In this document: one piece after another, positions 8,286 through 18,200 of the stretch
Position numbering within the stretch: position 1 is the stretch's first letter
How the letters are laid out: each line of letters starts with the position of its first letter
Assembly: GCA_016285355.1 (NCBI GenBank)
Contig: JAEEQP010000014.1
Location: 1 to 64,000, forward strand
DNA: 64,000 nt
Origin: Bacteroidales bacterium
Lineage (GTDB): Bacteria > Bacteroidota > Bacteroidia > Bacteroidales > F082
Direction: 5' to 3'
The notes under the pieces: generated by a model
Told to the model about the DNA's origin: nothing
What the model saw: the letters and a program-made list of their open reading frames with translations, nothing else
Database searches by the model: none
Translations under genes and position numbers: made by a program

Positions 8286-11200
8286 ATGCAAACAAAAGAT
8301 TTACAACCGAAAAAGGCGTTACGTGCTGCCTTGTTCTTCCTGCTGCTGAGTGTGGTGGGAATGACAAAAGCCAACCCCGTTGACATGCAAACCGCCCGCG
8401 AAGTGGCGATGAAATTCATTAACGCCAATACAAGGGTGCCGTTGCGAGGTGAAGAAGACCTGCAACTCGTGACCACCTATAAAACCGAGAGCGACGATGC
8501 CGCTTTCCACATCTTCAACACGCCGAATGGTTTTATCATCGTGTCTGCCGACGATTGCGCCACACCTATCCTCGGCTATTCTGATGAAGGCCAGTTTGAC
8601 ACCGAAAACATCCCGATTCAGTTGCAAGACTATTTGCAAGGCTTTGTGGAGCAGATTCAGTATGGCATAGAAAAAAACCATTTTGAAGCTGATGAACAAA
8701 CAATCAGACAATGGGAATTGGTGAGAACTGTTGGACGATTGACAAACAACCGTTCGAATAGAACAGTGGAACCATTGCTTACCACGAAATGGAATCAAGA
8801 CTATCCGTATAATATATATGTTCCAAATGGCTGCCCTACTGGTTGCACTGCCACGGCAATGGCTCAAGTGATGAAATATTGGGATTGGCCAATTCAAGGA
8901 GCTGGTGTACATTCATACCAATGGAATGGCCAAACACTGAGTGCTAATTTTGGAGAAACCACTTACGATTGGGACAACATGCTTGACGATTACGACAATA
9001 ATCCAGGAACACAGGAGCAAAAGGAAGCTGTGGCCACACTTATGTGGCATTGTGGCGTGTCAGTCAACATGGATTATTCACCAAGTGGTTCTGGGGCTTT
9101 ATTAAATCCCAATTCGATGATTTATTATTTTAGATATTCCAATGAGATGAGTTATGAATATAGTAGAAATTTTCCAGATGCAATTTGGGAAGCAAAACTT
9201 AAAGACTGTCTTAATTTGGGTAGGCCATTATATTACACGGGTTATCAAGGGATGCTTGGTCATGCTTTTGTATGTGACGGATATGATGTCAATGATATGT
9301 TTCATTTCAATTGGGGATGGGGTGGAGTACTAGACGGTTATTTTGCTGTTGGAGCTTTGAATGTCGGTGGTTTCCAATTTAACAGTAACAATGCTGCCAT
9401 GTTTAATATTCATCCTCAAGGCGAAACAACAACTTATTCCATCAATGTTTCGATATACAATGATGAAGGTGGCACTGTTTCGGGTGGGGGTACTGTTGCT
9501 CATGGTGATAATGTCACTCTTATAGCAACTGCTGATGAGGGTTATGGATTCTGCTATTGGGAAGAAAATGGAGGAATTGTTTCGACCAATCCAATATATT
9601 CTTTTACTGCAAACTATAACCGTGAGATAGTAGCAGTGTTTGCTGGGCCTTTTGCAATAAATACATTGTCCACAGAGGGTGGTGTGGTTTCTGGGAATGG
9701 ATCTTATTATTATGGAGAGACATGTTTAGTGACAGCTACGGCTAACGAAGGTTATTGCTTTGCATTCTGGACAGAAAATGACAATGTTGTTTCTTACAAT
9801 GCCAACTATAGTTTTGTTGTGACGAGCGCAAGGCAGTTGAATGCCCATTTTGTGTTGTTGGAAGATAATATTGTTTTCGCCGACCCCAATGTAAAAACTA
9901 TTTGCGTGGCCAATTGGGATTCCAATGGTGATGGTGTGCTGAGTTATTCAGAAGCTTCTGCTGTAACAAGTATCGGTGAAGTGTTTAGAAATCACACAGA
10001 AATCACATCGTTTAAAGAATTACAGTATTTCAATAGTTTGACCTCAATTGGCAACAATGCTTTCTATGGTTGCAGTGGATTGATAGCAATAAGCATTCCA
10101 AATTCTGTAACAGTAATAGGAAATTACGCTTTCTATAATTGTAGTCGATTAACAGGAACATTGATTATTCCTAATGGTGTTATCTCAATTGGCTATAATG
10201 CTTTTTCTAATTGCAGTCAATTGACATCTACTGTTATTCCAAATTCCGTTAGTTCGATTAATAGTGCTGCTTTCTCCAGTTGCAACGGCTTAACTTCACT
10301 GATTGTCTTTGCTGAAACACCGCCTACTTTGGCTTCAAATACGTTTATAAATGTGCCGACATCTATCTCGGTATATGTTCTTTGTGGTTCGGAAGAGGCT
10401 TATCAAACCATGGATGGATGGAGTAATTTTCCCAATATTATGGGATTATGCTTGCCAGGTACCATAACCGTTGATACCGATCCGTCTGAAGGTGGGATTG
10501 CTGTTGGGGCAGGAACCTATATGGGCGGAACTTCTTGTGTAGTTACAGCCATACCGAACGAGGGATATAGTTTTGCTAATTGGACAGAAAACGGCAAAGT
10601 AGTGTCTGTTGATGCCGATTACAGTTTTATCGTGACAAATGACAGACAATTAGTTGCCAATTTTGTAATTGAGGATAATATTGTTTTTGCTGATGCCAAT
10701 GTGAAAACCATTTGCTTGATAAACTGGGATACTAATAGTGATGGTGAATTGAGTTATGGTGAAGCCGCCTCAATGATGAGAATGGGCGAAGTGTTTAAAA
10801 ACCATACTGAAATTACCTCATTTGATGAACTACAATATTTTATTAGTTTAATTGCTATCGACAATTCTGCTTTCTCCGGTTGCAGTGGCTTGACCTCTCT
10901 AACTATTCCCAATACTGTCACCTTAATAGGCAGTTCAGCTTTTTCTGGTTGCAACGGCTTGACCTCTTTGACTATCCCCAATTCTGTGACCTCGATAGGC
11001 AGTTATGCTTTCTCAGGTTGTAGCAGTTTAACAGGTGATTTGACCATTCCCAATTCTGTGACTTCGATAGGCAGTTATGCTTTCTATAACTGTAGCGGCT
11101 TGACAGGTAATCTGACTATCTCCAATTCTGTGACCTCAATAGGAAATTATGCTTTTTACAATTGTAGCGGCTTGACTGGTAATTTGACCATTCCCAATTC

Positions 11201-14200
11201 TGTGACCTCGATAGGTAAGTATGCTTTTCAGAAGTGTAGTGGCTTTACGGGAAATCTTACCATTTCAAATTCCGTCATCTCGATAGGGGAATACGCATTC
11301 AGTAATTGTGGAAACTTAACAGGCTCGTTGACCATTCCGAACTCCGTCACCACGATTGGCGAAGGTGCTTTTTATTATTGTGAAAGTTTGAATGGAACTT
11401 TGACTATCCCTAATTCAGTCATTTCAATAGGCCGTTCTGCTTTTTCGGGTTGTAGCAGTTTGACTGGTTTAACTATCCCAAATTCTGTAACCACAATAGA
11501 ATATGGTACCTTTTCTAGTTGTATGGGTTTAACAGGTTCACTGGTTATTCCAAATTCTGTAACTTCAATAGGTGATTATGCATTTAGTTTTTGTATTGGT
11601 TTGACAGGCACACTCACCATCTCAAATTCTGTTGGTTCGATTGGCAAACATGCTTTCTGGAATTGTACTAGACTGACTTCAATGGTTATTCTAACAGAGA
11701 CACCGCCTACATTAGGGACAGAAGTGTTTTATAATGTGTCGACATCTATTCCAGTATTTGTTCCTTGCGGTTCTGTTGAGACTTATCAAGCAATGGATGG
11801 ATGGAACAGTTTCGCCAATATTATGGATTTATGCATGCCAGGAACCATTACTGTTATGGCTGACCCTGCTGAAGGCGGTGAGGTAACTGGCGCAGGAACA
11901 TACGAAAGTGGCACATTTTGTACTGTTACTGCTACACCAAACGAAGGGTATCGTTTTGCAAATTGGATAGAAAACGGCAATGTGGTTTCTTATAATGCAA
12001 ATCATAGTTTTGTTGTGACGGGTGAAAGTCTGTTGATTGCCCATTTTGTATTGGAAGGAAACATTGTTTTTGCCGATGACAATGTGAAAGCCATTTGTGT
12101 ATCCAACTGGGATACAGATGATGATGGTGAGTTGAGTTATATTGAGGCAGCCTCGGTGACGACCCTATCGGTGGTAAACGTAGGTGAAATATTTAGAAGT
12201 AATGCAGATATCACTTCATTTGATGAGTTAAAGTATTTTGTGGGATTGACTTCTATAGGGAATAATGCTTTTTTTTATTGCAGTAACTTAATAGCATTGC
12301 CAACATTACCGAGCACTATCACCTCAATAGGCAATTCTGCTTTCTCTATTTGCCAAAAAATGAAGGGATTGTTAACCCTCCCGAATGCTATTACCTCAAT
12401 AGGTAATTCTGCTTTTTCGAGTTGTAGCGGCTTAATGGGTCCATTAACTCTTCCTAATTCTATTACTTCAATAGGCAACTCTGCTTTTTCAGGTTGTAGC
12501 GGCTTAATAGGTCCATTAACTCTTCCTAATTCTCTCACTTCTTTAGGTGCTTCCGCATTTTCTAGTTGCAGAGGCTTGATAGGATCGGTAACCATTCCGA
12601 ATACCATCACTTCTATAAAGAGTTCAGTCTTTTCTTGGTGCGACGGATTGACATCAGTGACTATTCCGAATTCTGTCACTTCGATAGGATCATCAGCTTT
12701 CAGCAATTGTAGAGGCTTGACCTCAATGATTGTTCTTGCAGAGACACCTCCTACACTGGCTTCGGCTTCAGATGTTTTTAATGGTGTTCCAACTACAATT
12801 CCATTATATGTGCCATGTGAATCCATTGAGGAATATCAGGTAGCGGAAGGCTGGAGTCGTTTTTCTAATATTGTTGGTATGTGTTCTCCTGGAACAGTTA
12901 CGGTTGCGGCTGATCCTGTGGATGGGGGAGAAGTGACTGGTGCTGGAACGTATGAGAGTGGTACTACTTGTACTGTCACTGCTACATCGAATGAAGGTTA
13001 TACCTTTATGTATTGGACGGTAAATGGAGCAGTAGCTTCGACCCAAGCTGAATATACTTTTGTCGTTCCTGCCGATTGCAATCTTGTGGCTCATTTTACT
13101 TTGCCACTTTGTATTACAGCAACTGCTAATCCAATAGAAGGCGGTACGGTAAGTGAGGGTGAAGCGTTTTATGATTACGGAACCTTTGTGACCCTTACTG
13201 CTACGCCCAATGAAGGTTTTCTTTTTAATAGTTGGAAGAAAAACGGTACGGTAGTTTCCTATTTTTCTGATTATAGTTTTTTTGTTACAGAAAACGCTGA
13301 TTTCGTTGCATGTTTCGAGTCTGCGCCTCAAGGCATCCTCATAGGGGAACATTTGGCTTCGAATACATATTTACCTAGCAATACATATTCCTATTATTCT
13401 TTATCTCAGCAAATCTATACGGCTGATGAGATTGGAATGACTTGTGAAATTAATAGTGTATCATTCTTCAATACGAGTGAAACAAAGTATCTCGATTATG
13501 ACATATATTTAGTTCATACTGATAAAATAACGTTTGAAAGCAGCAATGATTGGATACCTGTTACAGAAGCTGATAGGGTTTTCAGCGGTAGTGTCATCAT
13601 GACGGTTGGACATTGGACAACTATATATTTCGATACGCCATTTAACTATGATGGTATCTCCAATCTTGCACTTATTGTTGATAACAACTCAGGCAGTTGG
13701 TCTGGTTCTGTTTCTTTGGCTTGTCAGGTGTTTAATACCAATGGCTATCAATCCATAAGTGTAGCTTCTAGTACTAACTATGACCCATATAATCCTTCTA
13801 ATTACTATGGATCACGCTGGTCTGAGAAGAATCGTATTATTTTTGGTGCTATTCCGTCAACAACCCAGCAGACCATCACCCTTTCCCAAGGCTGGAACTG
13901 GTTCTCAAGCAACGTGGAAATCACTTTAGACGACTTGGAGACAGCCCTCGTGGAAGCTTTGCCTGATACAACGATCACCATCAAATCGCAGACCCAAAAC
14001 ATCAAATACCAAAACGGCAGATGGACAGGCTCACTGACGACTTTGGATAAGACCCGGATGTATATGATATCAGTCACTAACGACTGCGAAATCACGCTTG
14101 AAGGCGTGCCTATCGATCCTTCAAATCTCACTGTTACCATCAACAACGGAGCCAACTGGATTGCATTCCCCTACGATGTAAACATGACCGTTACGGACTT

Positions 14201-14375
14201 CTTCGGCTCGTTCCCGGTGAATAACGACATGGTCAAATCGCAGTCGCAAAATGCGAGATACCAAGGCAACAGATGGGGCGGACAGTTGGGCACGCTTGTG
14301 CCTGGAAAGGGCTATATGTACATCTCGAATACGCAGGGAACCAAGACATTCACTTTCCCTGCAAGCTCGAAATAA
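8286..14375 (+). CDS. Secreted C10 (streptopain-like) cysteine peptidase with InlB, LRR and GWNW modules
   Basis: The 2029-residue secreted protease starts with a basic leader and hydrophobic core (ALFFLLLSVVGMTKA). A C10 propeptide and peptidase domain follow (about 30-380), with Cys187 in GCTATAMAQVMKYW, His326 in LGHAFVCDGY and the FNWGWGG motif. Six InlB-like B-repeats (EGGTVSGGG ... GYxFxxW) come next. Among them are three blocks, each an EF-hand-like loop (DSNGDGVLSYSEA) leading into 23-residue LRR_5 repeats (SVTSIGSYAFSGCSGLT). An LSQQIY sandwich-like module (about 1682-1855) and a GWNW double repeat (1857-2029) end the protein. No classical T9SS tail is visible. The composition shifts to AT-rich after the catalytic domain and back at the GWNW module, suggesting assembly by domain shuffling. 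Confidence 0.88.
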   Translation: MQTKDLQPKKALRAALFFLLLSVVGMTKANPVDMQTAREVAMKFINANTRVPLRGEEDLQLVTTYKTESDDAAFHIFNTPNGFIIVSADDCATPILGYSDEGQFDTENIPIQLQDYLQGFVEQIQYGIEKNHFEADEQTIRQWELVRTVGRLTNNRSNRTVEPLLTTKWNQDYPYNIYVPNGCPTGCTATAMAQVMKYWDWPIQGAGVHSYQWNGQTLSANFGETTYDWDNMLDDYDNNPGTQEQKEAVATLMWHCGVSVNMDYSPSGSGALLNPNSMIYYFRYSNEMSYEYSRNFPDAIWEAKLKDCLNLGRPLYYTGYQGMLGHAFVCDGYDVNDMFHFNWGWGGVLDGYFAVGALNVGGFQFNSNNAAMFNIHPQGETTTYSINVSIYNDEGGTVSGGGTVAHGDNVTLIATADEGYGFCYWEENGGIVSTNPIYSFTANYNREIVAVFAGPFAINTLSTEGGVVSGNGSYYYGETCLVTATANEGYCFAFWTENDNVVSYNANYSFVVTSARQLNAHFVLLEDNIVFADPNVKTICVANWDSNGDGVLSYSEASAVTSIGEVFRNHTEITSFKELQYFNSLTSIGNNAFYGCSGLIAISIPNSVTVIGNYAFYNCSRLTGTLIIPNGVISIGYNAFSNCSQLTSTVIPNSVSSINSAAFSSCNGLTSLIVFAETPPTLASNTFINVPTSISVYVLCGSEEAYQTMDGWSNFPNIMGLCLPGTITVDTDPSEGGIAVGAGTYMGGTSCVVTAIPNEGYSFANWTENGKVVSVDADYSFIVTNDRQLVANFVIEDNIVFADANVKTICLINWDTNSDGELSYGEAASMMRMGEVFKNHTEITSFDELQYFISLIAIDNSAFSGCSGLTSLTIPNTVTLIGSSAFSGCNGLTSLTIPNSVTSIGSYAFSGCSSLTGDLTIPNSVTSIGSYAFYNCSGLTGNLTISNSVTSIGNYAFYNCSGLTGNLTIPNSVTSIGKYAFQKCSGFTGNLTISNSVISIGEYAFSNCGNLTGSLTIPNSVTTIGEGAFYYCESLNGTLTIPNSVISIGRSAFSGCSSLTGLTIPNSVTTIEYGTFSSCMGLTGSLVIPNSVTSIGDYAFSFCIGLTGTLTISNSVGSIGKHAFWNCTRLTSMVILTETPPTLGTEVFYNVSTSIPVFVPCGSVETYQAMDGWNSFANIMDLCMPGTITVMADPAEGGEVTGAGTYESGTFCTVTATPNEGYRFANWIENGNVVSYNANHSFVVTGESLLIAHFVLEGNIVFADDNVKAICVSNWDTDDDGELSYIEAASVTTLSVVNVGEIFRSNADITSFDELKYFVGLTSIGNNAFFYCSNLIALPTLPSTITSIGNSAFSICQKMKGLLTLPNAITSIGNSAFSSCSGLMGPLTLPNSITSIGNSAFSGCSGLIGPLTLPNSLTSLGASAFSSCRGLIGSVTIPNTITSIKSSVFSWCDGLTSVTIPNSVTSIGSSAFSNCRGLTSMIVLAETPPTLASASDVFNGVPTTIPLYVPCESIEEYQVAEGWSRFSNIVGMCSPGTVTVAADPVDGGEVTGAGTYESGTTCTVTATSNEGYTFMYWTVNGAVASTQAEYTFVVPADCNLVAHFTLPLCITATANPIEGGTVSEGEAFYDYGTFVTLTATPNEGFLFNSWKKNGTVVSYFSDYSFFVTENADFVACFESAPQGILIGEHLASNTYLPSNTYSYYSLSQQIYTADEIGMTCEINSVSFFNTSETKYLDYDIYLVHTDKITFESSNDWIPVTEADRVFSGSVIMTVGHWTTIYFDTPFNYDGISNLALIVDNNSGSWSGSVSLACQVFNTNGYQSISVASSTNYDPYNPSNYYGSRWSEKNRIIFGAIPSTTQQTITLSQGWNWFSSNVEITLDDLETALVEALPDTTITIKSQTQNIKYQNGRWTGSLTTLDKTRMYMISVTNDCEITLEGVPIDPSNLTVTINNGANWIAFPYDVNMTVTDFFGSFPVNNDMVKSQSQNARYQGNRWGGQLGTLVPGKGYMYISNTQGTKTFTFPASSK

Positions 14376-14400
14376 TTGAATATAACCCCATAAAAACTCA

Positions 14401-14436
14401 AAACGGTCGCTCTCAAACGAGGGCGACCGTTTTTTG
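14401..14436 (+). terminator. Terminator after the C10 peptidase gene
   Basis: The stem ACGGTCGC (14403-14410) pairs with GCGACCGT (14423-14430), followed by TTTTT. The hairpin resembles the one after the C25 gene at 35853. Confidence 0.8.
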
Positions 14437-14476
14437 ATTTTCCCCTAAAACAAGTCCAACTTTTCCATTCTTTTTC

Positions 14477-14484
14477 TAACTTTG
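14477..14484 (+). promoter_or_regulatory. -7 promoter element for the 14549 gene
   Basis: TAACTTTG is an exact TAnnTTTG match, 65 bp before the start codon and after the terminator of the preceding gene. Confidence 0.65.
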
Positions 14485-14548
14485 CCCCAATCTTTAAATC
14501 TTGAATTTTTAAATCCTTAAATCTTAAACAATTAAAAATTAAATCATT

Positions 14549-15193
14549 ATGAAAAAAGATTTCCTTAAATCAATGCTGTTGGCACTCCTCTTTGGGGTTG
14601 CAGTGCCTTGTGTGAACGCTCAAGTTGCCCATATCGGCGACATCCTCTGCGAGGGTAACTATGTGGTTAGCCCCGCCAATTTCAACGCCTCCTCTGACAG
14701 CCCCATTGGTGTCGTCTTCTATGTCGATAATGTCGGTAAGCATGGCTGGGCCATCGACTTGCAGGACGCATCGGCATCATGCTCATGGGCAAATAATGGT
14801 AGTGATACTCCTTTGACCAACTATTCCAGTAATAGGTTGGCCATCTATGACCTTGACGGCTATCGGAATACGGAGATTATTTATGCCCAGTATAATGATA
14901 GTACATTTAGTACGCGATTCCCGGCATTCAGTATCGTTGATTTCGAGAACGGTTGGTATCTGCCCTCCATCGGGCAACTCAATTACCTCTATGGCAACCT
15001 CATTGAGGTCAATGCTGGCATCTACGCTGCGGGAGGTACCCCATTTGAAACGGGTAGCGAATGGATGTATTGGTCATCTACCGAAGAAGGTGGCTATGCA
15101 TGGTACTTGACATCTTCTGGTACATTGGTACCTAATCCGAAGAGTTGGGGCCGTCGTGTTCGCGCAGCCCGCAATTTTTCCATTGGCCAATAA
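14549..15193 (+). CDS. Secreted single-domain DUF1566 (Lcl-like) protein
   Basis: The 214-residue protein has a signal peptide (MKKDFLKSMLLALLFGVAVPCVNAQ) and one DUF1566/Lcl-type domain. Its marks are NGWYLPSIGQLNYLY, YWSSTEEGG and, near the end, RRVRAARNF. The fold is related to C-type lectin and formylglycine-generating enzyme domains, so ligand binding at the cell surface is plausible but not shown. There is no T9SS tail or GWNW module. Only 12 bp separate it from the next gene, which has four copies of the same domain, so the two are probably co-transcribed from the 14477 promoter. Confidence 0.82.
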   Translation: MKKDFLKSMLLALLFGVAVPCVNAQVAHIGDILCEGNYVVSPANFNASSDSPIGVVFYVDNVGKHGWAIDLQDASASCSWANNGSDTPLTNYSSNRLAIYDLDGYRNTEIIYAQYNDSTFSTRFPAFSIVDFENGWYLPSIGQLNYLYGNLIEVNAGIYAAGGTPFETGSEWMYWSSTEEGGYAWYLTSSGTLVPNPKSWGRRVRAARNFSIGQ

Positions 15194-15205
15194 AACTTGT
15201 GCATT

Positions 15206-18200
15206 ATGAGAGCAAGAGACAAAATCAAGAAGTGGCTGTTGCTGTGCTTCGCGTTGGTGTTGGGCTGCGGAATGGCCCATGCCGCCGAGTTGCTTCCCGA
15301 TGGCCCAACGCCGCCTGACACATGCCGCGTCATAGCCACGTGCAGTCCATTGGAGGGAGGCACCATTACGGGCATATTAGATGGCTATTATTCCATAGGC
15401 ACTGTTTTGACCTTCACGGCCACGGCCAATCCAGGCTATTACTTTAGTGGATGGTCCAATGGCTTTGGCGAGGTGGTGAGTGTTTCCAAGACATATTCCT
15501 TTGTCGTCACCTACCATTGCGTCTTGTTTGCGAATTTCACCACCCAGCCGGGCATAGGCAGCCTTGTCACCAATGCCGACGGTAGCCAAGGTGTGTTGTT
15601 CCACATCAATGCCGCAGGCACCGAAGGCTGGATGGTGGCCTTGGACGATGCCTCGCCGAGCGTGTGCCAGTGGGGCGACAACTCCAATGTATTGGCCTTG
15701 CATGAGATGCCTTTCCAACTTCCCATCGCCTTGGAAGACCAGTCGGGCTATCTCAACACAAGCATTCTCCGTGGCTTGCAAGACCCCGAAAGCGGCTATG
15801 CGGCTACTTTGGTGGATTTCGACAACGGCTGGTATCTGCCTTCGGTGGGCCAGTTGCGCAAACTCTATTCCGCCTTGCCTTTCATTGAGACGGCCATTAC
15901 GGATGCGGGGGGAACCACATTAAGCGACGGTGATTATTGGAGCAGTTCAGAGTATTCGACTGGCCAAGCTTTCAGCCCTGCGTTTACCTTGAGTCCGTCC
16001 AACAAGGGAGCTGGCTGTCGCGTCAGGGCCATCCGCAACTACATCATTGCGGGCAGCAATGTCGTGGTTGTGGCCTCTAACAACAGCAGTTTTGGAACGG
16101 CCGCGGTGTCGGGTAATGGTACCTTTACCAATGGGCAACTTGTGACGGTGACGGCCACGCCCACTGCGGGTTATGCTTTCGACCACTGGTCGGAAGACGG
16201 CGCGGCGGTTTCGTATGATGCCACTTACCAATTCCCATTTGAACGTAGCCGCTCGTTGGTGGCTAATTTTGCCTTGATGGGTAGTGTGGGCAGCATCATC
16301 TCCAACCCTGACGGTAGCAAGGGTGTGGTGTTCTGGCAAAGTCCAGACGGCACCGAAGGTCTGATGGTCGCTTTGCAGGATGCCTCCGACGGTTGCAATT
16401 GGAGCGAAAACACCAATGCGCTTACCTTGGTTGACAAGCCCTATACGCTTCCCATCGCCCTGGAGGATGTGTCGGGCAACACCAACACGCGCTGCCTAAG
16501 GAAGCATTTGGATACGCAGACCGGAAATTTTGCAGCGAATGTAGTCGATTTCGGGCACGGCTGGTATCTGCCTTCGGCGGGTGAGTTGCGCAAGCTTTAT
16601 GCAGCCCTGCCGTTGATTGAGAACGCATTGGCTGTGGCGGGTGGTGTCACCCTTACTAACTACACCTATTGGAGCAGCACGGAATACAACTCCGGCCAAG
16701 CCGCTACGGCAACCTTTAGCATGAGCGGTAAGAACAAAATGGATACAGGTCCCGTAAGAGCCATCAGGCATTTCTCGACCTTGGGCGCGAATGCCATCGC
16801 GGTCAGGGCCAACAATGCCGCATCGGGCACGGTGAGTGGAGGCTCAAGCAACTTTGCCTACGGCCAACCGGTTACGGTGACGGCCACGCCCAACGCAGGC
16901 TACATCTTCAACTATTGGACGGAGAACGGAATGATTGTTTCGTATAATGCGGAATATCAGTTCCTCTTCAGGCGCAGCCGCTCGTTGGTGGCGCATTTCG
17001 TGGTCCCGGGCAGTGTGGGCAGCGTGGTCAACAATGCCGACGGTAGCCGCAGCGTGGTGTTCTGGCAAAGTCCCGACGGCACCGAGGGCTTGATGGTTGC
17101 TTTGGAAGATGCCTCTTCTGAAGCTTGTGCATGGGGTGAGAATGTCAACGCGCTCACCTTAATCAATAAGCCATACGAACTCCCCATTGCCTTGGAAGAT
17201 GTGTCGGGTAACACCAATACGCGCTGCATCAGGAACCATCAGGGCACCGATAATGCATACGCCGCTTCTATCGTCGATTTCGAGCACGGCTGGTATCTGC
17301 CTTCGGTCGGCGAGTTGCGCAAGCTTTATGCAGCCCTACCGCAGATTGAGCCTGTACTCCTCAATGCGGGCGGCGTGATGCTGACCGGCGATACCTATTG
17401 GAGCAGCACGGAATACAGCTCTGGCCAAGCCGCCACTGCCACCTTCAACTTGGGCAATAAGAATAAAGGAGACGCAGGCCGCGTGAGGGCCATCAGGCAT
17501 TTCTCGGCCTCGGGTCCGAATGCCATCGCGGTCAAGGCCAACGATGCCACCATAGGTACCGTAAGCGGCTCAGGCACCTTCAACAACGGTCAGACCGTCA
17601 CCGTGACAGCCACACCCAACCAAGGCTATGCCTTCAACTATTGGACGGAGAACGGGATGATTGTGTCGTATGACGCAGAATATTCGTTCCCCTTCACGCG
17701 CAGCCGCTCGTTGGTGGCCAACTTCGTTTTGGAAAACAGCGTCGGTAGCGTCGTCACCAATGCTGACGGCAGTCGCGGCGTGGTGTTCTACAGCGATCCT
17801 TCTGGAGAGGGTTATTTGATGGTCGCCTTGAACGATGTCTCTGAAAGTTGTGCATGGGGTCCGAATCAAAATGTGGAACCTTTAGAGGACTGGCCTTCAG
17901 CGACACCCGAGTTGCTCAATGACATGAACGGACAAAGCAACACGCAAATCCTCCGTGACTGGTTCGAGAACAACACCGACTATGCCGCTTGTAAGCCGGA
18001 CTTTGCCCATGGTTGGTATCTGCCTTCTGCTGGTCAGTTGCGCAAGCTCTATGCCGTCTTGCCCATGGTTGAGAGCATCATCATCAACGCCAATGGCACG
18101 CTCATGACGGAAAACAGCTACTGGAGCAGCACGGAGCGTGGGTCAGGCACCGCCTGGACACCCATGTTTGCATTGAGCTATGACAACAAGGGAAACAGCT

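Noticed and set aside
10860..11640. Direct repeats of about 69 bp that might suggest a CRISPR array
   Set aside because: The units are in-frame LRR codons with gradual divergence and no unique spacers.
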